Positions 1-5,501 of a stretch of 5,501 nt of DNA are shown piece by piece. This DNA comes from Bacteroidia bacterium (lineage in GTDB: Bacteria; Bacteroidota; Bacteroidia; NS11-12g; UBA955). The notes below the pieces were generated by a model. The model was not told where the DNA came from and searched no databases. It saw nothing but the letters and a program-made list of their open reading frames with translations. The position numbers were made by a program, and so were the translations under genes. Where the stretch lies: NCBI GenBank assembly GCA_023258655.1, contig JALQWO010000105.1:1-5501 (forward strand), in the 5' to 3' direction. Every line of letters starts with the position of its first letter. The stretch's first letter is position 1.

Positions 1-1
1 C

Positions 2-295
2 TTCTGGGTGGTTTCTCGCTTTACCGATGCCATTCAAGAAACTGCAGGTTCTACCTTGTTCGATGAAATGGTGGTGGTTTTCGCCGATCCCCTTCCCGTA
101 TTTGTTTACGTGATTGGTTGCATCAGCTTGGCCTACCACTTGTTGCACGGGTTCCAGAGCGCCTTCCAATCATTGGGCATCAACCACCCTGCCTACAGCC
201 CCATCATCAAGAGCATCGGTGCTGGTTTTTCAATCATTGTCCCACTCGTTTTTGCTGCCATGCCCATTGCCATGCACTTGGGTTGGATCAAATAA
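2..295 (+). CDS. sdhC: Succinate dehydrogenase/fumarate reductase cytochrome b subunit (b558 family), 3' part only
   Basis: This is the C-terminal portion (about 97 residues) of the membrane anchor of the type-B succinate:quinone oxidoreductase; the 5' part lies outside the window. The reading frame is open from base 2 and begins Phe-Trp-Val-Val-Ser-Arg-Phe, so the GTG at 8 is an internal Val codon and not a start. Two hydrophobic stretches are visible, around bases 80-145 and 215-285. Between them, Ala-Tyr-His-Leu-Leu-His-Gly (His codons at 137 and 146) is followed by a Phe-Gln-Ser-Ala-Phe-Gln segment typical of this family. A His in this region is expected to be an axial ligand of one of the two hemes b. 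In this family one polypeptide with five helices carries both hemes and the menaquinone site, so no separate sdhD is expected. The assignment is strengthened by sdhA starting 21 bases downstream. The family normally has about 220-230 residues, so somewhat under half is seen here. Confidence 0.93.
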   Translation, partial: FWVVSRFTDAIQETAGSTLFDEMVVVFADPLPVFVYVIGCISLAYHLLHGFQSAFQSLGINHPAYSPIIKSIGAGFSIIVPLVFAAMPIAMHLGWIK

Positions 296-316
296 CTTAT
301 CGTTTATCAAATCATT

Positions 317-2293
317 ATGACACTCGAATCAAAAATCCCAGCCGGCGATATAGCCACCAAATGGACCCAGTACAAAAGCACTGTGCCATTGGTAAACCCC
401 GCCAATAAAAGACAGTTGGAAATCATCGTGGTTGGTACCGGTTTGGCCGGTGCAAGTGCCGCCGCTACCTTGGCAGAAATGGGCTACAAAGTAAAAGCCT
501 TCTGTTTCCAAGATAGCCCCCGTCGCGCCCACTCCATTGCTGCCCAAGGGGGTATCAATGCCGCTAAAAACTATCAAAACGACGGTGACTCAGTATACCG
601 TTTATTCTACGATACGATCAAAGGAGGTGACTATCGCGCCCGTGAAGCCAACGTGCATCGCTTGGCAGAATGTTCAACTTCCATCATCGACCAATGCGTG
701 GCTCAAGGGGTTCCCTTCGCCCGTGAGTATGGCGGAACACTTTCTAACCGTTCATTCGGTGGTACCCAAGTGCAACGTACTTTTTACGCGGCCGGACAAA
801 CAGGCCAGCAGTTGTTGCTTGGTGCCTACAGCGGCTTAGAGCGTCAGGTTGGTTTGGGTAACGTGAAAATGTATGCCCGCCATGAAATGATTGAAGTGGT
901 AAAAATCGATGGCAAAGCCCGCGGTATCATCGCCAGAAACTTGGTAACCGGCGAATTGGAAAGACATTTCGGACACGCCGTATTGTTGTGTACCGGAGGA
1001 TATGGAAACGTGTTCTACCTGTCTACCAATGCCATGGGTAGCAACGTAACTGCCGCTTGGAAAGCCCACAAAGCAGGCGCTTACTTCGGCAACCCTTGCT
1101 TCACACAAATTCACCCAACCTGTATCCCCGTTTCGGGCCACTATCAGTCAAAATTGACCCTGATGAGTGAATCCTTGCGTAACGATGGACGTATTTGGGT
1201 ACCTAAGAAACAAAACGACGACCGTCACCCCAACGACATACCCGAAGATGAGCGCGATTACTATTTGGAACGTCGCTACCCCGCCTTCGGTAACTTGGTG
1301 CCCCGCGATATCGCTTCACGTGCTGCCAAAGAACGTTGCGATGCAGGTTACGGTGTTGGTCAAAGCAAAATGGCTGTGTATTTGGACTTCAAATACAACA
1401 TGATGCAGAAATACGGTCGTACCGAAGCAAGCAAACTCAACATCGCCAACCCCGATGATGAAACGTTGATTCGTTTGGGTAAAGAAGTTGTTAAGGAGAA
1501 ATATGGAAACTTGTTTGACATGTACAAGCAAATCACCGACGAAGATCCATATGAAGTACCTATGCGCATTTATCCTGCCGTGCACTACACCATGGGTGGA
1601 CTTTGGGTAGATTACGATTTGATGACCACAGTGCCCGGATTGTACGCCTTGGGAGAAGCCAACTTCTCAGACCACGGTGCCAACCGTTTGGGTGCGTCAG
1701 CCTTGATGCAAGGTCTAGCCGACGGTTACTTCGTGATTCCTATCACCATCGGTAACTATTTGAGCAAAGAAATTCATACCAAACCCATTTCTACCGACCA
1801 CGAAGCCTTTGTTGCCGCAGAAAAAGCTGCCAACGATCGCATCCAACAGTTGATGGGAATTCAAGGTACCCGCAGTGTAGAAAGCTACCACCGCGAATTG
1901 GGCCTCATTATGTGGAACAAATGCGGTATGGCACGCAACGAACAAGGTTTGAAAGAGGCCATCGCCGAAATCCAAGCCCTGCGCGCCGATTTCTACAAAA
2001 ATGTGCGTATCCCAGGTAGCGTAAACGAATTCAACCCCGAGTTAGACAAAGCAGGTCGCGTTGCAGACTTCTTAGAATTGGGCGAATTGATGTGTGTTGA
2101 TGCCCTGAACCGCAACGAAAGCTGTGGAGGACACTTCCGCGAAGAGTACCAAACCGAAGAAGGTGAAGCCCTGCGTGATGACCAAAACTACATGTATGTG
2201 GCCGCTTGGGAAAGCAAAGGCGATTCATGGGAACTTCACAAAGAAGAGCTGAAATACGAAAACATCAAAATCCAACAACGCAGTTACAAATAA
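317..2293 (+). CDS. sdhA: Succinate dehydrogenase/fumarate reductase flavoprotein subunit
   Basis: This is the catalytic subunit that interconverts succinate and fumarate at covalently bound FAD on the cytoplasmic face of the inner membrane (658 residues, full length for the type-B family). The Rossmann dinucleotide motif Gly40-Thr-Gly-Leu-Ala-Gly45 follows a short beta strand. His72, in the His-Ser-Ile-Ala-Ala-Gln-Gly-Gly segment, is the expected covalent FAD ligand. Gln264-Ile-His-Pro-Thr268, Ser284-Glu-Ser-Leu-Arg288 and Pro329-Arg-Asp-Ile-Ala-Ser-Arg335 carry expected substrate-binding and catalytic His/Arg residues. His423-Tyr-Thr-Met-Gly-Gly428 and the Gly-Glu-Ala-Asn-Phe-Ser-Asp-His-Gly-Ala-Asn-Arg block (446-457) complete the FAD/dicarboxylate site. 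The C-terminal helical domain runs from about 500. The ATG at 317 gives the usual N-terminus; there is no Shine-Dalgarno sequence, but A is at -3. The gene lies in an operon between sdhC and sdhB. Sequence alone does not settle whether the physiological direction is oxidation or fumarate reduction. Confidence 0.97.
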   Translation: MTLESKIPAGDIATKWTQYKSTVPLVNPANKRQLEIIVVGTGLAGASAAATLAEMGYKVKAFCFQDSPRRAHSIAAQGGINAAKNYQNDGDSVYRLFYDTIKGGDYRAREANVHRLAECSTSIIDQCVAQGVPFAREYGGTLSNRSFGGTQVQRTFYAAGQTGQQLLLGAYSGLERQVGLGNVKMYARHEMIEVVKIDGKARGIIARNLVTGELERHFGHAVLLCTGGYGNVFYLSTNAMGSNVTAAWKAHKAGAYFGNPCFTQIHPTCIPVSGHYQSKLTLMSESLRNDGRIWVPKKQNDDRHPNDIPEDERDYYLERRYPAFGNLVPRDIASRAAKERCDAGYGVGQSKMAVYLDFKYNMMQKYGRTEASKLNIANPDDETLIRLGKEVVKEKYGNLFDMYKQITDEDPYEVPMRIYPAVHYTMGGLWVDYDLMTTVPGLYALGEANFSDHGANRLGASALMQGLADGYFVIPITIGNYLSKEIHTKPISTDHEAFVAAEKAANDRIQQLMGIQGTRSVESYHRELGLIMWNKCGMARNEQGLKEAIAEIQALRADFYKNVRIPGSVNEFNPELDKAGRVADFLELGELMCVDALNRNESCGGHFREEYQTEEGEALRDDQNYMYVAAWESKGDSWELHKEELKYENIKIQQRSYK

Positions 2294-2311
2294 TCCACTA
2301 ACGAAAAGATT

Positions 2312-3067
2312 ATGAGCAAGTTAATGAAATTAAACTTAAAAGTATGGCGCCAGAAAAATGCCGATAGCGCTGGAAACTTTGAAGAGTATAAAGTGGATGC
2401 CAGTCCAGACATGAGCTTTTTGGAAATGTTCGATGTCTTGAACGAACAACTCATCGAGACAGGCAAAGAGCCCGTGGCTTTCGACCACGACTGTCGTGAA
2501 GGAATTTGCGGGATGTGCTCCATGGTCATCGATGGTCGTCCACACGGACCCAAACAAGGTGTAACAACCTGCCAGTTGCACATGCGCAGTTTCAACGATG
2601 GGGATACCATCACGGTGGAGCCATGGAGAGCCAACGGATTTCCTGTCATCAAGGATTTGACGGTGAACCGCAGTGCCTTTGACCGGATCATTGCTGCCGG
2701 TGGATTCATTTCTACCAACGCGGGTAACGCGGTTGATGCAAACGCCGTATTGATTCCCAAGGAAGTGGCCGACGAAGCCTTTGAAGCCGCTACTTGTATC
2801 GGTTGTGGTGCTTGTGTGAGTGCTTGTAAGAATGCTTCGGCGATGTTGTTCGTGGGTGCCAAAGTAACCCAATTGTCTAAGTTGCCTCAAGGAAAGCCTG
2901 AGCGCGAAACCCGTGTGGTTGCGATGGTGAACCAAATGGATGCTGAAGGTTTCGGTGCTTGCACCAACACCGGCGCCTGTGCGGCTGAATGTCCCAAGCA
3001 GATTCCATTGAGCGTAATCGCCAACTTGAACCGTGAATACATCGGTGCCAAAATGAACGGAAAATAA
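2312..3067 (+). CDS. sdhB: Succinate dehydrogenase/fumarate reductase iron-sulfur subunit
   Basis: This subunit wires electrons between the FAD of SdhA and the hemes/quinone of SdhC (251 residues, normal length). The N-terminal ferredoxin-like domain has Cys61, Cys66, Cys69 and Cys87, the plant-type [2Fe-2S] ligands. The C-terminal domain has Cys162-x2-Cys165-x2-Cys168, which with Cys227 (followed by Pro) should bind the [4Fe-4S] cluster. Cys172, Cys217 and Cys223 should bind the [3Fe-4S] cluster; Thr220 sits where a fourth Cys would be in a 4Fe site, as expected for the trinuclear centre near the quinone. All ten ligands are present, so the subunit looks functional. The start at 2312 is 18 bases after the sdhA stop codon ends, with A at -3 and no clear Shine-Dalgarno sequence. 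An intrinsic terminator follows 31 bases after its stop, making sdhB the last gene of the sdh operon. Confidence 0.97.
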   Translation: MSKLMKLNLKVWRQKNADSAGNFEEYKVDASPDMSFLEMFDVLNEQLIETGKEPVAFDHDCREGICGMCSMVIDGRPHGPKQGVTTCQLHMRSFNDGDTITVEPWRANGFPVIKDLTVNRSAFDRIIAAGGFISTNAGNAVDANAVLIPKEVADEAFEAATCIGCGACVSACKNASAMLFVGAKVTQLSKLPQGKPERETRVVAMVNQMDAEGFGACTNTGACAAECPKQIPLSVIANLNREYIGAKMNGK

Positions 3068-3087
3068 CCGTCCTCATTGTTATCAAC

Positions 3088-3924
3088 ATGACAATCATGA
3101 AGCGCCCCCAAACATGGATGTTAGGGGCGCTTCTTTTTTTTGCTCCGTGGATCATGGTGGGTTGCGACCCATACTTTTCGGGGCATGACATGGGATTCCC
3201 CTTCGAAGTACCCGTGGATTATTCACCCTGTCACAATGAAAAAGAAATCCTCCCAGGCAAAACCTACACCCTGACCAATGGTACTCGCGTGCAGTGGGAT
3301 TCCGTGCTTTGTTTGTTCACCAACCTTCAAGTCAACTATCGCAATGAATCCCACCCGGTGAATGTATTCAACAGTGGCGGAATCACTGGATCAGGCCCTC
3401 TTCTCGACACCGTTGCACCCAGTGTTTATTTTATTCGCTGGCCACAAAAAACACGAATGGACCTCAGCATGTCGGTTGCGGGTGGCGTTCAACCCATCCT
3501 GTTGCAGCAAGTTCATGCAACCTTGGGAGTACAATCATTGGTGAATCACCGAAACAACAACGATTTGTTCTGGGCGAACCCACTGAAATTTGGCAACTCC
3601 CCCATGGAAAACAACATCCAACAGGGTTATACATTTCAATGGTATTTTGGCAAATACGAATCAGCCAATGGTTGGAAGCCCTTTCAAATAAAAATTTCCT
3701 CTGACTCCTTGATTTGTCAACCCTATTTCGGCGCAGGACTTTCCGTGCATGTGGGCGATTCATTGCGATGCCGTGCCAACCTCAATGCCATGTTTGGCGA
3801 TTATGATTTTGCCCAATTTGGCATCAATGATGGAAAAACCATTGCACAAAAAAATGCACTTCGGGGAATTGTGGAGAATCAACAAAATGTTCTCCTAGAA
3901 TCATTCAAATTCGTCCATAAGTGA
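3088..3924 (+). CDS. Predicted lipoprotein resembling the MbnP-like (copper-binding) family
   Basis: This encodes a 278-residue putative exported lipoprotein. The N-terminus has a positive start (Lys5, Arg6), a hydrophobic core (residues 10-24) and Met-Val-Gly-Cys26, a relaxed lipobox, so Cys26 would be lipidated. After a linker, a Tyr-Thr-Leu-Thr-Asn-Gly-Thr stretch (60-66) leads into a Trp-Asp-Ser strand and Thr78-Asn-Leu-Gln-Val. Leu146-Gly-Val-Gln-Ser150 is followed by an Asn/His-rich loop, Trp162, Met173, then Gly180-Tyr-Thr-Phe-Gln-Trp185 and a Tyr-Glu. This order of motifs resembles MbnP-like proteins (a tract like 'Gly-Val-Asp-Ser ... Met-x-Trp-x-Trp ... Gly-Tyr ... Glu-Gly'), from memory and without a profile search. 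Other cysteines are at 48, 75, 210 and 228. ATG at 3088 and ATG at 3097 (Met4) are both possible starts; 3154 (Met23) would delete the signal peptide. The gene is 20 bases after sdhB, but a terminator overlaps its first codons. The family name is tentative and the role is unknown. Confidence 0.8.
   Translation: MTIMKRPQTWMLGALLFFAPWIMVGCDPYFSGHDMGFPFEVPVDYSPCHNEKEILPGKTYTLTNGTRVQWDSVLCLFTNLQVNYRNESHPVNVFNSGGITGSGPLLDTVAPSVYFIRWPQKTRMDLSMSVAGGVQPILLQQVHATLGVQSLVNHRNNNDLFWANPLKFGNSPMENNIQQGYTFQWYFGKYESANGWKPFQIKISSDSLICQPYFGAGLSVHVGDSLRCRANLNAMFGDYDFAQFGINDGKTIAQKNALRGIVENQQNVLLESFKFVHK
3099..3141 (+). terminator. Intrinsic terminator of the sdhCAB operon, embedded in the next gene's start
   Basis: A perfect 10-bp stem pairs bases 3099-3108 (GAAGCGCCCC) with 3124-3133 (GGGGCGCTTC) and is followed at once by eight T (3134-3141). 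The apex can pair further: AACA at 3111-3114 with TGTT at 3119-3122, closing a four-base loop TGGA after a small internal loop. Stem, GC content and T-tract fit a rho-independent terminator for the + strand; the opposite strand has no T-tract after the hairpin, so it acts in one direction only. It lies 31 bases after the sdhB stop, a normal place for the end of the operon. The oddity is that it also lies inside the signal-peptide codons of the lipoprotein gene, starting on the G of that gene's second ATG. Confidence 0.85.
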
Positions 3925-3937
3925 TCGCACAGCGATC
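3923..3937. other. Small inverted repeat between convergent genes
   Basis: GATCGC (3923-3928) and GCGATC (3932-3937) form a perfect 6-bp hairpin with a three-base ACA loop. It starts within the TGA stop of the lipoprotein gene and ends five bases before the stop codon of the convergent gene. Neither strand shows a T-tract after it, so it is at best a weak bidirectional pause or 3'-end stabilising structure. It is the only candidate for ending transcription of the two converging genes in this 17-base gap. A short hairpin like this can arise by chance. Confidence 0.3.
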
Positions 3938-3941
3938 CAAA

Positions 3942-4769
3942 TTAATCCAAAGGCAACCGCAAACCCACCTCGCAACCCAATTGGGGAGACCAGTATGTTT
4001 GCACTCCTTTATTGCTCGGCAACAGCGGCAACATCACCCGTGGTGAAGCAAAAATGTGCAACTTGGGGTCCAAGTTATATTCCAAACGCAATGCGGCAGT
4101 AACAAAGGCATTGGCCGACACCGATTGTGACTTGGTAAGTACAACCCCAGTATCTACCGTATTGGCCACATAATCGGTCACAGTGAAATCATTCCCTTGG
4201 GGCATTGTAAAGCCAACAGTGTGAATCTGCAAGTTCTGTTTCATCAAAAAAGCAGGCATGACACCCACTTGATACCACATACTCGCAGACTGCATTTGAA
4301 AACGAGCGCCATCCATTCTCTTTTCTATGGCAAACAAGGCGCCTGCATACTGCGACCGAAACTCATAATGCACTTCCATCAGTCCGGCTTGCACCAAATT
4401 GGGATATATGCCCACATCAGGATGAATCACATACTTGAACATATTGCCCTCTTTTACACGCGTAAAACCGGTATTCACCACACTCAATCCCACCACAAAA
4501 TGGGTAAATCCATTGATTTTTCGGGAATATCCCAAATTGAAATTTACGGTTGTCAACTTGCGGTCTGAGGCCGAAAATGAATCCCGAAGTTGCTCATCGG
4601 AATACCCTCCACGGACATCAGGCTGGTAGGACGTAATCCAACCCGTAGACCAGGCCGGGGTAGCAGACAACGTAATCACATTGCCCCATTTTTTCTCTGT
4701 CACCTGGGCCGATACCGATGTAACACATCCCAGCAATACCACAAAAAAAATCTGTTTTATCTGTTTCAT
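3942..4769 (-). CDS. Predicted outer-membrane beta-barrel protein of unknown function
   Basis: This encodes 275 residues. Lys-rich residues 2-5, a hydrophobic core (7-18) and Val-Ser-Ala21/Gln22 give a typical Bacteroidota signal peptidase I site. A Leu-Leu-Gly-Cys15 sequence within the core could be read as a lipobox, but the hydrophobic run continues past it, so I favour cleavage before Gln22. The mature part is a series of short amphipathic strands, many ending in aromatic residues and split by polar loops: around 31-40, 72-82, 88-97, 132-150, 155-174, 221-231, 236-249 and 259-273. No enzymatic motif is seen. This pattern suits a small outer-membrane beta-barrel, as in many uncharacterised Bacteroidota proteins; I do not recognise a named family. 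Its ATG overlaps the stop of the upstream MATE gene in an ATGA, so the two are probably co-transcribed and translationally coupled. The 3' end converges on the lipoprotein gene. Confidence 0.8.
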   Translation of the reverse strand: MKQIKQIFFVVLLGCVTSVSAQVTEKKWGNVITLSATPAWSTGWITSYQPDVRGGYSDEQLRDSFSASDRKLTTVNFNLGYSRKINGFTHFVVGLSVVNTGFTRVKEGNMFKYVIHPDVGIYPNLVQAGLMEVHYEFRSQYAGALFAIEKRMDGARFQMQSASMWYQVGVMPAFLMKQNLQIHTVGFTMPQGNDFTVTDYVANTVDTGVVLTKSQSVSANAFVTAALRLEYNLDPKLHIFASPRVMLPLLPSNKGVQTYWSPQLGCEVGLRLPLD

Positions 4770-5501
4770 GAAATGGAAGATTCTTCTTCAAAAGTAAGTA
4801 CACGTAGGTGCGAATAGAATCGCCAAACCCCCAACCCGGCGGCTACAAACAATCCCACTGTAAAACCAATCCAAATACCATACACTTCCCAATTCTGCCA
4901 AACGCCCAAAGCATAACTCAAGGGCAGGGAAATCACCCAATACGAGAGGATGCTCAACCCGGAAGACCAATTTACATCCTTGATGCCACGCAACATATTC
5001 ATTGCACCGGCTTGAATCCCATCGGCCAACTGAAAGACTGCCGCCAAAATAAACAGGGGCAGAATCGTTGGCATAACATCCTGCTTAACGTCGTACAGAG
5101 AAGCAATGGCTTGATTTCCAAAAATAAAGACCAAGGCGTTAACAATTTCAAAAACACCGATGATCAGAAATACCGCATGGGCAGCGTGTCTAATTTGTTG
5201 ACGATTCTTTTCTCCGTAGTAATTTCCGACGATGATGGCACCCGCCATCGCGATACCGCTAACGACCATGTATGTAACCGAAGCTACGTTCAGCGCCACA
5301 GCATGCGCAGCCAATTGCGTGGAACCATACCAACCCACCATCACGCCTGACAGCCCAAAACAAGCCCATTCCGCAAAAGTCTGTAGCGCTACCGGCAACC
5401 CCAACTTCCAAATATTCGGCAACTCTTCTTTGATTTTATCCCATTTGGGCATGACCGTTGGCACATACTTTCGCATGAAGGCAGAGTATCGAACATACCA
5501 C
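4766..5501 (-). CDS. MATE-family efflux transporter, C-terminal half (5' end outside window)
   Basis: This is the C-terminal half of an inner-membrane multidrug and toxic-compound extrusion antiporter, which exports organic cations or other toxic compounds in exchange for sodium or protons. About 244 residues are visible. The frame stays open to the window edge, so the ATG at 5476 is an internal Met and the true start lies beyond 5501; the family usually has about 450 residues. Counting from that Met, a charged linker (1-20) leads to Leu-Gly-Leu-Pro-Val-Ala-Leu-Gln (25-32), the usual beginning of the second six-helix bundle. The Ala-Ala-His-Ala-Val-Ala-Leu-Asn segment (56-63), Gly84-Asn-Tyr-Tyr-Gly88 and the Asp152-Gly-Ile-Gln ... 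Leu-Arg-Gly-Ile-Lys-Asp167 block are MATE signatures. About six membrane segments follow one another to residue 220, ending in a short acidic tail. The stop overlaps the start of the next gene by four bases (ATGA). Substrate cannot be inferred. Confidence 0.93.
   Translation of the reverse strand, partial: WYVRYSAFMRKYVPTVMPKWDKIKEELPNIWKLGLPVALQTFAEWACFGLSGVMVGWYGSTQLAAHAVALNVASVTYMVVSGIAMAGAIIVGNYYGEKNRQQIRHAAHAVFLIIGVFEIVNALVFIFGNQAIASLYDVKQDVMPTILPLFILAAVFQLADGIQAGAMNMLRGIKDVNWSSGLSILSYWVISLPLSYALGVWQNWEVYGIWIGFTVGLFVAAGLGVWRFYSHLRVLTFEEESSIS

Noticed and set aside
8..10. GTG as a start codon for the first gene
   Set aside because: The frame is open upstream to the window edge and the residues before it (Phe-Trp) fit the conserved cytochrome b subunit, so this is an internal Val codon.
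1109..1126. Gln-Ile-His-Pro-Thr-Cys in SdhA, with Cys where the E. coli enzyme has Gly
   Set aside because: As far as I recall this variation is usual in type-B flavoproteins of Bacteroidota; it is not a loss of a catalytic residue.
836..1585. Several - strand open frames of 70-100 codons opposite sdhA
   Set aside because: sdhA is intact with all catalytic motifs; these frames match no recognisable protein and have no supporting spacing or signals.
2284..2935. Two long open frames (192 and 199 codons) on the - strand opposite sdhB
   Set aside because: They lie wholly or almost wholly antisense to a clearly functional sdhB. Their translations show no domain or membrane pattern, and they overlap each other in different frames, so they are by-products of the codon use of sdhB.
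3154..3156. Alternative start of the lipoprotein gene downstream of the terminator
   Set aside because: Starting here would avoid the overlap with the terminator but would leave only Met-Val-Gly before Cys26 and remove the whole signal peptide, which is otherwise well formed.
4808..5350. A 180-codon open frame on the + strand
   Set aside because: It is antisense to the MATE gene, whose membrane segments and family motifs are unmistakable. The + strand product is rich in Asn, Gln and His with no recognisable domain.
1..5501. CRISPR arrays, insertion sequences, attachment sites, tRNA or other RNA genes
   Set aside because: No regularly spaced repeats, transposase motifs, terminal inverted repeats or cloverleaf-like segments were seen, and nearly every base belongs to a supported gene.

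Overview
The window looks like ordinary chromosomal sequence from a member of the Bacteroidota. Three things point there: the type-B succinate dehydrogenase/fumarate reductase operon in the order sdhC-sdhA-sdhB with a single b558-type anchor, start codons with no Shine-Dalgarno sequence but an A at -3, and signal peptides ending in Ala-Gln or in a loose lipobox. No mobile element, CRISPR array, tRNA or rRNA gene is visible, and the coding density is very high.

Left half, + strand (1-3067): the 3' end of sdhC (membrane cytochrome b), complete sdhA (flavoprotein) and complete sdhB (three-cluster iron-sulfur subunit), separated by 21 and 16 bases. Together they encode the membrane-bound complex that exchanges electrons between succinate/fumarate and, in this phylum, menaquinone. 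FAD is held by His72 of SdhA. SdhB carries one [2Fe-2S], one [4Fe-4S] and one [3Fe-4S] cluster, and the cytochrome anchors the complex in the inner membrane.

Junction (3068-3141): sdhB is followed 20 bases later by a start codon of a putative lipoprotein. A near-textbook intrinsic terminator (10-bp GC-rich stem plus eight T) begins at the third base of one of its two candidate start codons and lies entirely within its signal-peptide codons. This is the most interesting signal in the window.

Middle, + strand (3088-3924): a 278-residue predicted lipoprotein whose pattern of motifs resembles MbnP-like (copper-binding family) proteins; no MbnH partner gene is visible.

Right half, - strand (3942-5501): the C-terminal half of a MATE-family multidrug/sodium antiporter, followed through a 4-base ATGA overlap by a predicted outer-membrane beta-barrel protein of unknown function. 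This pair converges on the lipoprotein gene, with only 17 bases between the two stop codons.

I found no strong case for a wholly new system. The items worth following are the terminator embedded in a coding start, the MbnP-like lipoprotein next to sdh, and the overlapping transporter/outer-membrane pair.
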